Shown: positions 52,899 through 63,668 of the stretch, piece by piece
Position numbering within the stretch: position 1 is the stretch's first letter
How the letters are laid out: every line of letters starts with the position of its first letter
NCBI GenBank assembly: GCA_026770025.1
Contig: JAMXDE010000019.1
Coordinates: forward strand, 248,001 to 312,000
Source of the DNA: Craspedostauros australis
Taxonomy: Eukaryota > Bacillariophyta > Bacillariophyceae > Mastogloiales > Achnanthaceae
Length of the DNA: 64,000 nt
Reading direction: 5' to 3'
Made by a program: the position numbers and the translations under genes
The notes under the pieces: model-generated
Told to the model about the DNA's origin: nothing
Databases searched by the model: none
What the model saw: only the letters and a program-made list of their open reading frames with translations

Positions 52899-55800
52899 TG
52901 ATTGCGTGGCTCTGAGCGTTTTGTATGGCGGCGGCGGTGACGGCCTGAACACTGCTACTGGCGCCGTCGCCGGGAGGGTCGCTGATAATGTTGGTGGCGT
53001 TGATGCGGTGCGCTCCATGGTTGCTGTTGTTGTCAGCATCATCATCGCTGATGGTGTGTATTTTATGATATGATCTGCAATGGAGAATAATATTTTGGAG
53101 TGGACAGATGGCATATCTGCTTCGATCAGCGTAGACAAGTACTCTAGTGCAAAATATTATATGCTGTAGTACGAGCACAGAGGAGTTGGAGTCTGAGACA
53201 GGGTACACCATGGGCCGTTTGCGGAGGGATTGGAAGCTGGTACCGTCCTGGACGTGTCATCTGACGCTACTTCCAGAGAGGACTCCGTGGCTTTGCTCGG
53301 CGGCTTGCGCTTCTTCACGAGCCACGTGCACAGCAACAGCAAAGTGAGAGTGCATGGTAATTACCGTATGGTAGAATATCATGGAGAATAATCGGTGCTC
53401 TGCGCGCTTGTCGCTTGACACGCAATCAACCCCTCTGTGCCCGATTCATGATCACTGATGTATGTGATGTTGCTTGCCCCAATTCATGGTTGTTGGGAAC
53501 GAGTGTGACCTTCGTGACACCAGCACAATTCCCTGGGTGTTGTTGTGCCATGTCAACGTGAGAAAGTCACCCCATCCAAATGCCGGAAGAATCTCTCTGC
53601 CTGTGGTCGTGCGTATTGTGTGGCCTTGGAACCGTCTCCCCAAGAAAAGGATGCACAGGATGCCAGATCTTCTGGGAAAGGCGGCCACAGGAACAGCAGC
53701 GTCACCATGACATCAACCCGACAAAGATTTCTCGGTCTGGAGAGAGGGCCTTACTAGACTAGCCACTACACGATGCTGCTTCCGGACAGGATCTTTCTGA
53801 ATGCATCCAGCGGCGACGTTGATGGAACATCAATGGCATGATCTGTTGCAACAACCTCGCAAGAACAGACGCAGCGTTGTCGATTTGGGACGCAGCATGG
53901 AGTACCAGCGCGTTCCAACCCAGCCGAGTGTTCCATTCAGACACAGGCGCTCTCCCTCTCTCTCTCCCTCTCGCTCGCTGAGCAGATTGAGAGCCGGTGA
54001 CCAACCTGTGTACCTGTTGTGTTCCAGAAACTATCTGCGCCGTGCAAGAATTGCGATCACATCTGCCTTATGTTGAAGCTGTCACTATGCTCGAAGGCCC
54101 CTTGCGACGCAATCCGAACTGCAGTCGTTAGGTGGCGTCTCGACAAAGACCGGAAGCGGAAACCTCACCAAGACACAAGCCACCCTCTTTCGCAGGGGGC
54201 AGCCCGTTCCAGATCATCGACATGCGCATCCTTCTCGGGGTGCTTGCCTTGGCTCGTGGCCAGATCCATTCCATCTTTCTTGACCACACACGTGCCTTCT
54301 TGCCACTGATGGGACATCACACTCACGCATGGACAGAGTCCAGCAGTAACAGTATGCATGATAAGGTACAAGCTTTGCTGTACCGAAACATCACGCAAGA
54401 TCAGCCCGAACGAAGTTCCAACCCATTCATCCCGAAGTATCATCGGAGAACTTGACACCTTCGTCATGTGGAGAAAGCGCATCAACTTCAACACGACAGG
54501 TGTCTTCGATTCGCTGCGAATGCAGTGCTCTTGTTGATACTGCGGGAAAGGCAATGTTGGAGAGTATTATGCTCTACCTCTGCTGTCATGATGAAAGGAA
54601 ATGCCATTTCGTGGAACATCACCTTGAGAAGAATGGCACACTCAAACTGCGACGGATGGTTTGACCTGATCTTGGTGTGCAACTCAGCTGTCGAAAGACG
54701 CCCTCGCTCGTTCATGCCCCAACCTTTGTTGCCAAACGCGTCATTCCCACTTCCGACCAGAACAGAAGCACAGCGCGGCCAATCCAACCCTGCACAGCGC
54801 AGGTGGTATTGCGTGAGACAAGTCATGACTGTGTGGTGTGTCAAGCCTGCCGATGTGCCCGCATTTGTGACATGCCGATCTATCAGTTTATTGTTTAATA
54901 CATATATTACCGTACATCCCAAACCGTCGTTTAGTCGAAATCACGACCAATTTGCACGCAAACAGACGAAACCTCTGTTCAATAGAGGTGCATCTCTGAT
55001 TCCGCAAGGCGCATCTCGTCGTCAGGAGAACTTGTTGACACAACGGTATTCTTGCGTGCGAACAATGATTCTGCTTCACTCTCTCTTCGCAGAGGGAAGT
55101 CTGTGGAACGTAGTACCAATACGAGAACTCTGGAGAGACATGGAGGAGGAAGCGGGTGGTGTTCGTCGTGGGTACTCACCGTTGTTGGGCAGCTGCGTCG
55201 GACACGAACAACACCTCCCCACTTTCCGCAAGGGCGCTTGTGATGAACCCTGGTTGCTGACGAAGTGTCAGTCCCTCGTGGTCTGCTCTCGTGATGAACG
55301 AAATTGATGTCCACATGATACGTCCGGCTTTTCTGTCCGTTCGTGCTTTGAAATTATCTTGTCAACATTCACATAAGGATCACGAGCACGCGTGGTTGGT
55401 GTGAGCCGACACGCAAGAAGAGTTGGATTGATTCCATGTCGCCATCCACCTCCAGTACTCCACATCATGTTGATGCCTGAACGAGCGTCTGAACTGTCGG
55501 GACATCTTAATTGTTGCTTCGGTCCGGGACTGACTTGGAATCGGTTAAGAATCTTCAAATGAATCTAATCGATCGTGAAACTGCCCTCATGATTTGTTGA
55601 TGGGAAAGATCTAGAACCTGAAAATAGAGATTCAGGGGTTACGTCTAATTCATAATTACGGATGTTTGGTGCTATCATCTCATGCAGTTACGTAACAGCA
55701 ACTATGAATACAGCGTTGTTTCTTCACGACCGATTGAAGATACAGCATACATATATTTTCACGTAGATTCAATGTTCCGTTTGTTTGTTCCTCTTGTGAC

Positions 55801-56362
55801 ACTTGTGCGCTGTGCCTTCGCATGCGCGGGTGTGTTTTTATGTTCCCTTTCGTCCTTGTTGTTCTGTGGGCCTGATGCCTCCCCTCGCGATTTTTACAAT
55901 TTTCTCGACTTGTGCGCTTGTGCACCTCCACCATTCGCGTCCGTGTTGCACGATGCGAGTGTGCGATGTGTCCACAAAAACAGAACTCACACAAAGCAGA
56001 CCGCGATCATCACACAAAGTCGAGCACAGCTCCCAAGCAAATCACTTGCCATCAAGATGGTGAGCGACCAAGACGCCCAATGAGACAGAGCGTACCGTGT
56101 TTTCTGACGATGGTGGTTTCTGACGATGGTGATTGAGGAACAGATCTGTCAGATTCCATTGCAATCCAACCGAACGCGGGTTTGCAACATTTGCGCGCGC
56201 TCGGACGTGCTCCGTGATTGCGTTAGTTCGTTCCTTCGTTCGTAATATAATAGGTCTGTGCTCTATCTCGCGTATCTCTCGCGTGTATACCTCTCTCACC
56301 AATGCATTTCACCACCACCGCCTCCATCACCATCACCGACAACGACAACAACAACCACACCA
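52899..56362. other. Gene-free stretch of 3.5 kb
   Basis: Divergent spacer between the kinase (-) and the phosphate transporter (+), the largest gap in the window. Several open frames (53801-54076, 54468-55307, 54488-54922, 55682-56083) have no signature and no plausible composition. A CT-rich run is near 53941-53977. No terminal repeats or transposase remnants could be recognised by eye. The last 300 bases are likely transporter leader, with CACCAC/CAACAACA words before the ATG. Confidence 0.45.
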
Positions 56363-58114
56363 ATGCTTCGACAGGACCACCAGGACCCAGAGATCGCGAA
56401 GGAGGAGGAGGACAAGCGCCGTAGGGACAGCCCAACCAACTCCCTGCGCGCGGGAGATGTCGGCTTCGAAGCCGACGTTGGCACCGAGGACTCATTCGAT
56501 ATGGGAAACGCCACCTGCGAGGAGGTGTTTGAGACATGCTGCGTGCGTTCTGCAGGTGAGTGGGCGCACGCGTTCTTCGGAACCTGCACCGCCGTCTTCT
56601 TCCTCTACTTCTTCCTCTTTGGACTCGAGCTGCTTGGATCCGGAGCCAAGGTCATGGGAGGCTGCACAGCCGGACAGCTCTTCGGAGATGAGACCAACCC
56701 AATCGCCGGACTCATGGTTGGTATCCTCGTCACCGTCCTCCTCCAGTCTTCCTCTACCACCACCTCCATCGTCGTCGCCCTTGTCGGTGCTGATGCTGTC
56801 TCCGTCCGCCAGGGAATCTACATGATCATGGGCGCCAACATCGGAACCTCCGTCACCAACACCATCGTCGCCCTCGGCCACGTGGGAGACAGCGACCAGC
56901 TCGAGCGCGCCTTCGCCGGTGCCACCGTCCACGATATGTTCAACTTCTTCTCCGTCGGCATCCTTCTCCCTGTGGAAGTCATCACTGGATATCTCAACGC
57001 CATCACCAAGGCCATGGTTGCCAACGCGGAGACCGAGAAGGGCGACAAGTGGGAAGGACCAGTCAAGAAGCTCGTCGCCCCGCTCGGGAAGAAGATCATC
57101 ATTGCCAACAAGAAGATCATCGAAGCCGTCGCCAAGGGAGGATCGTGCTCTGACTTCTACCCGATCAACTGCACCGACAACAGCAACCCAACCACGAAGT
57201 CCTGCAGCAAGGTCGGCCTCATCTCATGCGACAAGAAGACAGGAGACTGCCCAGCCTTCTTCCAGCCGGAGGCCACCAAGAAGGATGACCAAATCGCCGG
57301 ATTTGTCCTGTTCTTCATCGCCATTTTCATCCTCTTCGTTTGCCTCTTCGCCATGGTCACCATCCTCCAGAAGATGCTCCTCGGAACATCCACCCGCGTC
57401 ATCCACAAGGCCACCAACATCAACGGATACCTCGCCATCATCCTTGGAGTCGGGATCACCATTGTCGTCCAGTCCTCCTCCATCACCACTTCCGCGCTGA
57501 CACCACTCGTTGGAATGGGAGTCCTACGCCTTGAGCAGATGCTTCCATTGACCCTCGGAGCCAATATCGGAACCACCGTTACCGCTATTCTCTCCGCCAT
57601 GGTCACTGATGGAACTGACGCCCTCCGCGTTGCCATTGCGCACTTGATCTTCAACATCTCCGGAATCCTCATCTGGTACCCCATCCCATTCATGCGCAAC
57701 ATCCCGCTCGAGGCCGCCCGCCAGCTCGGAAAGGGAACCCGCATCTGGCGTGGATTCCCATTGGTGTATATCGCCGTGATGTTCTTCGCCGTCCCATTGC
57801 TCTTCCTAGGCCTCTCCTGGTTGTTCACTCAAGACAAGACGTCCTTCACCACTCTCGGGGCCTGCGTGACTGTCGGCCTCTTCTTCATCATCGTCTACGT
57901 TGGATACTACTGCCAGTTTAACGGCGGTAAGGAGGCCTGGTACAACACCTTGACCGTCCGCCAGACACGGTACGAGGCCGTGCAGACCCTCCCAGAGGAT
58001 ATGGAGTACCTCAAGGCTTGCGTCGCCGCCCTCTCCGAGCACACCGGGCTCGCCACGGACGACGATGGCGTGGACGAGACCATGGCAGATGGACAGGACT
58101 CTGGCGAAGCCTAA
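56363..58114 (+). CDS. SLC34-type Na+/phosphate cotransporter (583 aa)
   Basis: Sodium-driven phosphate uptake at a membrane. Two inverted Na/Pi repeats carry the diagnostic QSSS motifs: LLQSSSTTTSIVVALVG (about residue 128) and VVQSSSITTSALTPLVG (about 370). Each is followed by a matching GANIGT segment (MGANIGTSVTNTIVAL; LGANIGTTVTAILSAM). A large loop between the repeats (about 255-310) contains six Cys and N-glycosylation sites, as in animal NaPi-II proteins. About eight to twelve helices in total. The start at MLRQDHQD follows a CAA-rich leader; an upstream ATG at 56258 only adds Pro/Thr repeats. Codon use is strikingly uniform (GGA for Gly, ATC, ACC, GTC, AAG), unlike the neighbours, suggesting high expression. 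Phosphate-starvation control is likely from family knowledge, not from a site I could see. Confidence 0.92.
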   Translation: MLRQDHQDPEIAKEEEDKRRRDSPTNSLRAGDVGFEADVGTEDSFDMGNATCEEVFETCCVRSAGEWAHAFFGTCTAVFFLYFFLFGLELLGSGAKVMGGCTAGQLFGDETNPIAGLMVGILVTVLLQSSSTTTSIVVALVGADAVSVRQGIYMIMGANIGTSVTNTIVALGHVGDSDQLERAFAGATVHDMFNFFSVGILLPVEVITGYLNAITKAMVANAETEKGDKWEGPVKKLVAPLGKKIIIANKKIIEAVAKGGSCSDFYPINCTDNSNPTTKSCSKVGLISCDKKTGDCPAFFQPEATKKDDQIAGFVLFFIAIFILFVCLFAMVTILQKMLLGTSTRVIHKATNINGYLAIILGVGITIVVQSSSITTSALTPLVGMGVLRLEQMLPLTLGANIGTTVTAILSAMVTDGTDALRVAIAHLIFNISGILIWYPIPFMRNIPLEAARQLGKGTRIWRGFPLVYIAVMFFAVPLLFLGLSWLFTQDKTSFTTLGACVTVGLFFIIVYVGYYCQFNGGKEAWYNTLTVRQTRYEAVQTLPEDMEYLKACVAALSEHTGLATDDDGVDETMADGQDSGEA

Positions 58115-58598
58115 CTGGTGCCTGTCCTCTGGCCCTCAAACCTACACTGTCCTATGGCGTGTTATGTGTGAATGTGCATCCTCGCCCAGAAATTCGTCGA
58201 TGGTCCAACCACAATACAAAAAAGTGAATATTCTATCCGAATAAACTAGCGAGACACAAGTGTTAGTCTCCACATTGCTCTGCTTGACGATGCTTTTGCA
58301 ATTCATTGTGTGACTGTGTTGTTATGGATTGAGGGATCCTGGACTGTTGCTGAACAATCTTTATATGTTGGCAGAGTGCTCGCACTGTGGCGCACCGAGG
58401 TCCATGCGGATCATTTTGATGCCAAGGCTCTTCATGCGATCGTTCCCATCATATCACTGCCACCAAGCAAAGCTCGGACGAGGATAAGCGAGGATGTAAA
58501 ATACCTCGATCGTTTCTCACAGTACCGAGATTGCCACACCGTGGATACTGGAGGACGACACTCACCATTGTTGAACATGTGTCGACACACTTTCACAT
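58115..58598. other. Spacer between convergent genes
   Basis: 3' sides of the phosphate transporter and 2H phosphoesterase genes. Contains an AATAAA at 58240-58245. No gene seen. Confidence 0.5.
58240..58245 (+). terminator. Possible polyadenylation signal of the phosphate transporter
   Basis: AATAAA lies 126 bases after the transporter stop. Position fits a cleavage signal, but the motif is short and stramenopile signals are loose. Confidence 0.35.
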
Positions 58599-59705
58599 TC
58601 ACGTTTCTCCTCCATCCTCCTGCTCCAAAAGATGCTCTTGTTCCTCCTCTTCACGCTGCAGACGTTCCCGTTTGGCCTTGCGTTCGGCCCGCTTCTGCGC
58701 TATGATTTCCGGCGTATCCGGCACCCTGGCCGGCTTCCATCTCGGCCGTCGTTTGCTTCGCACCCCTGCGCGCCTCCCGCGCTTGCCATTGCGTCTCGCC
58801 TTGAGTTTCATGCGTTCTTCATACACCCAGGCTTCCTCTTGCGTCGGCATGGCGGGGAACGGCACCGGCGGATCGAATACTTCGAAGGACGAATTGGATC
58901 CAATCCCCACATCGGCCACGCGCAGGAATTGGCCATTGTCATCCTTGCGTTGCAACAGGTAGAATCGGTCCATCTCGAATCGCAGCTCATCCAGCGAGAA
59001 CATGGACTCCAAATGCTGCTGCGCTTCCAATGCCGCCGTCGCATTGTCGAAATGAGACAGCGTCATGTGTGGTTTGAAACCACCCTTGATGGCAGAATCA
59101 TTGCACATTGGGAACGCCGCCTCCAAGCTTTTGAATAATCGGTTGAGAGGCAGATCCTGATCAAAGCGCTCGGAATCTGTCAATCGCACCGCCTCGCCTT
59201 GGATACCGCTATCGGGATACAGCCAAAGTACGCCGCGGTCTCTGCCTCCGAACGTGCCGTACGTATTGAGCGCGACGGTAAATGGTTCATGCTGCTTGCC
59301 TGCCGCGTGGAGCTGCCGCGCGATGTCTGACAATTCGTCGTCGCTGAAGTGAATGAAGGGATAGAGCATGTTCGCATGCGGCGGCCATCGGTAGTAACCC
59401 GGATCTTTCAACTCCACTCGCATCCGGGACAGCAATTCCCATACCCTCTCGTTGTTCGGCGGTGGCACCATGCAGATCGTGAGCGTGTGCAACTTGCGTC
59501 GCATATCCGGATCCTTTCCTTCCTCTGTTGTTGCGCGTGTGCTTGCGTCACTGCCTTCATTTGTGTGCATACTCATGTTCACATTCGTGTTCACATTTTC
59601 CAACGGACTTGATACTGCCGTCGACTGTCGCTCCGAGTGCATTTCTTGATCGTTGGTATCATTGAGAGTGGCTTCATGGCCATCCTTGCCCGATTGCAGA
59701 CTCAT
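58599..59705 (-). CDS. 2H phosphoesterase / 2'-5' RNA ligase-like protein (368 aa)
   Basis: Likely an RNA 2',3'-cyclic phosphodiesterase of the 2H superfamily. The two His motifs are WPPHANMLYPF (about residue 110) and KPHMTLSHF (about residue 212), the expected hundred residues apart. The first is HxN instead of HxT, the second a normal HxT. TICMVPPP starts the first strand. After the domain comes a highly basic tail (GKRGRRAG, RSKRRPRWKP) and a charged helix (RAERKAKRERLQREEEE), which may bind RNA. The ATG at 59705 (MSLQSGKD) is the best start by context. The frame stays open to 60089, and ATG 59906 would add an Arg-rich leader that could target mitochondria. The gene is single-exon. Confidence 0.75.
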   Translation of the reverse strand: MSLQSGKDGHEATLNDTNDQEMHSERQSTAVSSPLENVNTNVNMSMHTNEGSDASTRATTEEGKDPDMRRKLHTLTICMVPPPNNERVWELLSRMRVELKDPGYYRWPPHANMLYPFIHFSDDELSDIARQLHAAGKQHEPFTVALNTYGTFGGRDRGVLWLYPDSGIQGEAVRLTDSERFDQDLPLNRLFKSLEAAFPMCNDSAIKGGFKPHMTLSHFDNATAALEAQQHLESMFSLDELRFEMDRFYLLQRKDDNGQFLRVADVGIGSNSSFEVFDPPVPFPAMPTQEEAWVYEERMKLKARRNGKRGRRAGVRSKRRPRWKPARVPDTPEIIAQKRAERKAKRERLQREEEEQEHLLEQEDGGET

Positions 59706-61229
59706 CCTGTTCTCGCAGCAAAAGTGATGGGCTGGTCGTCGGAAAAATGCTGTACACCCCGCCGTTCCTCGCCTCGCTGCTCGTCTCCTCGAACGCTGAT
59801 CGTATCCTGTGATGTGCACAAAGCTCCTCGCTATGGTCTGGAATCCAAAGGACCACCCGAGATTTGGAATCATGAGCAACGCCAACTGTTTGCGCGCTGT
59901 CCACATCACAAGATTCTGGCGACGACAGAGACGATGGACGAGATAACAATGCTCTATTCTAAGGAGAGTATTGCGTTTGAGGTTGGAATGCTGTGAGACT
60001 TCGGCAGGTGTGTGTGTCGAGCATGTTGTGGCGCAGAGGTGATGATGGGTGGATTGGAAGAGAACATCAACAGAATTGATCGAGTCCATTGAGTCTAAAC
60101 GTATCTTCCCTGATTATTCGATGTAGTCGATATTGTGGTGTGTGGAGTCCGTAGACCAACCTAGAGATAAATGGTTCCATTGTGTCGCACTGAAGGGTAT
60201 CGAGATAATCTGAAGGGACGATTTCATCATTTCGCCAGGACATGCGGCATTCGGACAGCTGCAGTCGAGTGGTCATGGACATTGAAGAACACGATTTCGA
60301 TAGCTTTTGACAGCCCTGCGACACAAGATTATGGAAAAATCCATCCAAACTCGTGCGTGGACCGTTTGGTGAGAAGGATAAATGACCAAGGAGCTTGTTG
60401 GTGGCATTTATCGCCACGTCGTCGGTGAGCAGAGTTGTTGGCGAAACACCGCGAAGTTGTGAACGGAAAATCTTTGGCCAACAAAATGCGCGAAACCACA
60501 CCAAAATTGAGGAGGAAGAGGTTAGAGGCGCAACGCTCTCGCCACCCTTGCGGCGACATCCGCACCCTTTTGGCGCCTCCCTCCATTCCTCATTTCCCCC
60601 ATTCGTCGAGCTTTAGCCTCTCTCGTTCCATCGAGGTGTCCACAAGAAGAGAAACGCCAATAGCATCCGATCGGCAACGCTACGAGTAGAGAAGCAAACG
60701 AAGACTTCGCAATTGACAATTGAAGCGCATTTCATACAATAGTCAGTCGTAGGGCGCCAACACAACACAACCAACATCATCAACAAAGGGATCACCTCAC
60801 TTCACTCCACCTTGACTTCGCTTTGATCTTCGTCGAGGCTAATACAGACCAACACCGCACAAGAGTAGGGCATCGTGGGTGCGAGCCAGCACAGACAGAG
60901 AGATACTTGTGGGGTGAAAGCGCATCCGCTGATCTCTTCATCAGCCGCAGCTGAGGGACAAAGACGCAAAGGTCAGAAAGGCTCCCCTCGCTGGCGCCGC
61001 GGAAGAGCGAAAAGAAAAGAGACGGAAACGAAACAGACACAACAACAGCAACAGCAGCACAAACAGCAGCAGCCGTGACAACGGAGACGCTGACACAACA
61101 AGCAACCGCCAAATCAGCAACAGCAGCAACGAGGCCTCATCCCACATCACACACGTGCATACAATCCAATCGGAAAGAATCTGGAGGGAACGATCATCTT
61201 GGTGGCGACAAAGAGACATTGAAGAGACC
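59706..61229. other. Divergent spacer, no gene seen
   Basis: Contains a TACGAGTA word (60681-60688) and a CAA/CAG-rich plus-strand leader (about 61030-61130) ahead of the next gene. Open frames such as 60067-60504 (-) have no motif. Confidence 0.5.
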
Positions 61230-63668
61230 ATGAAGGCGGCGGATCAACAGAAACCAAAGAGGCACCTCAGGACGAGGGACACATGCGTCCGGTAAGTCGT
61301 TATTGTCAGTGTTATTGATGTTGTTGTTATTGATGTTAGTGTTGTTGTTGGTGGTGGTGTTATGGCATCCTTCTGCTCTGCGGATTGTGCATGAATCCAT
61401 CGCTGATTGTTGAGGCGAAGGCAAGCATCCACTTTGAGGGGCCCAGCGAGGGTCGCCTCCTTGGTCTATGCGGTCTATGCGGTCTGTGCAGTCTATGCAA
61501 GCCTCCTCCATCCTCAAGATGAGCAACAGGGCAAAGACACAGTCAAGGGCAGTGGTATGGACGGCGAAGGCACGGCTTGTCGTCTGGAGATGAGAAGCAA
61601 GGAGCAAGATTTGAGAAATATCATCAGTTTGACAAGCAACATCACCATGTGGATACCTCCTCTCTGCTTTCGCTCATGCTGGCAATCGCCATCGCATGCT
61701 CTAGGCAGTGGTTCTTCTGTTCAATTGCTCGCCAACCCTCCAGATGCCATCCACAACTCACACCATCCATCTCATCGTCACCTCATTTCGCGCATCTCCG
61801 CGGCTCTTTGCCTGTTTCCCTCTCTTTCTCATCGATGGCTCCATCGCCAACGGCTTCATCATGTGCACAATACAGAATCCTGGTGCTGCTGTCGGCCACG
61901 TCCGCTATTGGACTGGCGTACTACACGGCCTTCAGCTGCGAGGTGCTGTCCATACACAACGACCGCGAAGGTGCCACCAACCTCGATCTGCCAGACGTCC
62001 TCGCGACGACGGATGCCAACGACCAGGTCTTCTTCTCCACATTCGGCTACGCTGCGAAGGAGGATGCCTACTGCGAGCGATACCACCAGTACTACACCCC
62101 CACGGCTTGGGGATGGCACAAATCGAAACACTCAAAGGATTCTGCCGACGGCGATGACGACATGACGGACGACCATCTGGTGTACGTCGATATGAACACC
62201 GTCATCGGCAAGCAGGGTTGGGACATGGTGTGGGTCCTCGCCCAGCTCTGCTCCTTCATTTCGCCGTTGGTCGGCATCCTGGGACTGCTGCTCGTCTTCT
62301 ACAGCCAGGTCTCCAGCTGCTTCCGCTGCCTCTGTGGCGAATCGGCATGCGGATCCCTCTTCCAGAATCGCGACGATGCGCCCGACGACGACCAATCCGT
62401 CTACAGCCAACGCGAGCACTACAGCGACAAGATGCGACGCAACGTGGATGACACCGAGACGGACATCGACGAGGACAGGGCCTTGCAAACGCCGCGGACC
62501 TTGCCGCCGCGAAGCATTGACGATGGTGCCCATTCGATGCTGTACAACATTTGCTACATCCTCCTTTCACCGGTTCGATTCATCTTGAACTGGTTGCATT
62601 CCATGGACAACTTTGTGACGCTGGCATGCATCTTCATTGTGGCCGGGTTCTTGCAGATCGGAGTCTTCCTCATGACATTCCAAACCAACCTGTGGTAAGC
62701 GATGACCGCAGCGATGCGCAAGTGAATTGCTGTTGCTCTTCGTCCTCGTTTGTATGATGCGCGTACGATTTGCCATATCATCAGCAAGGCAACAGAGTAT
62801 GAGCAGGTACCATGAAGCAGTTCGGCATTCACATCTTTCCCATTTCTCACACCGCTCGTCGTTCTTCACACATACACCATTCCATCGCAGCCACAACTCC
62901 GAGGGACGCCATTGCGAGCTGGAGTACTTCGGGCGCTTGGCATGGGTCGCATTTGCTCTGTACATGATCTGCGCCATTGCCCTCCTCTTGCCGAGCTGCT
63001 TTGCTTGCATGGACATCATCGAGGAGCGAGCTTACGAGCGTCGTGGATACAAGACCACGGTGAAGAGATCTGGGCGTCAGCCGCGTTTCACATACGACGA
63101 AAATACACCAGGCGGCGAGGACCCGTACCATCAGAGCAACCTGTACGACAGAAGCGGCTTGGATGACGAGGAGCAGGACCCCGACTCCAGATTCAACCAA
63201 GGTGCATCCAACATCCGCGAGTCAACCAGAAAATCATTCTCCTACATCCGCGGCCTTCTGGATGGATCGGGAAAGCGCAGCCCGGAACAAGAAGAGACCA
63301 ACGATTTCATCGACGAGAACATCCTGCCATCGTCCATGAACTACAACAACGACGACGCCGCAGATAACGTCGGCAGTCGCAGGGATGTGCAACGCACGCA
63401 CTCCGCGGCATCCAGCGCGGATGACTTCCTTTTCTTCGCCTCCGATGCGGCAGGAGAGGAAGGTGAGGACGTGGACGGCCGCTCCGTCGCATCCACACGA
63501 TCGGGACGCGCGAGGCGCAAGCAGCTGCGAAAGATGAGCAGCAGGCAGCCGAAGCGGTCCTCCCTGCGATCTGTGGGATCAGCAGCATCCACGTCGTCCT
63601 ATCGGAAACCGGCGTCGATCTTGTCGCGGGCATACGAAACTGACGAGGAAAGCACCTGTCATGCGTAG
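61230..63668 (+). CDS. Unrecognised four-helix membrane protein, copy 2 (552 aa)
   Basis: Paralog of the 47845-50108 gene; family not recognised. Exons are 61230-61291, 61876-62694 and 62891-63668; introns are GTAAGT/GTAAGC...CAG, both phase 2, at the same protein positions as in copy 1. Exon 1 encodes only 20 basic residues in place of copy 1's 147-residue acidic N-terminus. Helix 1 (ILVLLSATSAIGLAYYTA) is followed by CEVLSIHNDR and FGYAAKEDAYCERY, helix 2 (LAQLCSFISPLVGILGLLLVFY), a longer Cys- and Asp-rich loop, helix 3 (VTLACIFIVAGFLQIGVFLM), TNLC-x8-CELEYFG, helix 4 (AWVAFALYMICAIALLLPSC) and an acidic/Ser-rich tail. Exon 1 is the weakest part: an ATG (MAPSPTASS, about 61835) just upstream of helix 1 in the exon-2 frame is an alternative start. 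Confidence 0.65.
61463..61498. repeat. Four 9-base tandem copies (GGTCTATGC type)
   Basis: Two perfect and two one-mismatch units, inside intron 1 of the copy 2 membrane protein gene. Confidence 0.9.

Noticed and set aside
54468-55307. 279-codon plus-strand open frame in the large gap
   Set aside because: No recognisable motif, unusual composition and competing frames on the other strand; could be decayed sequence but not supportable.
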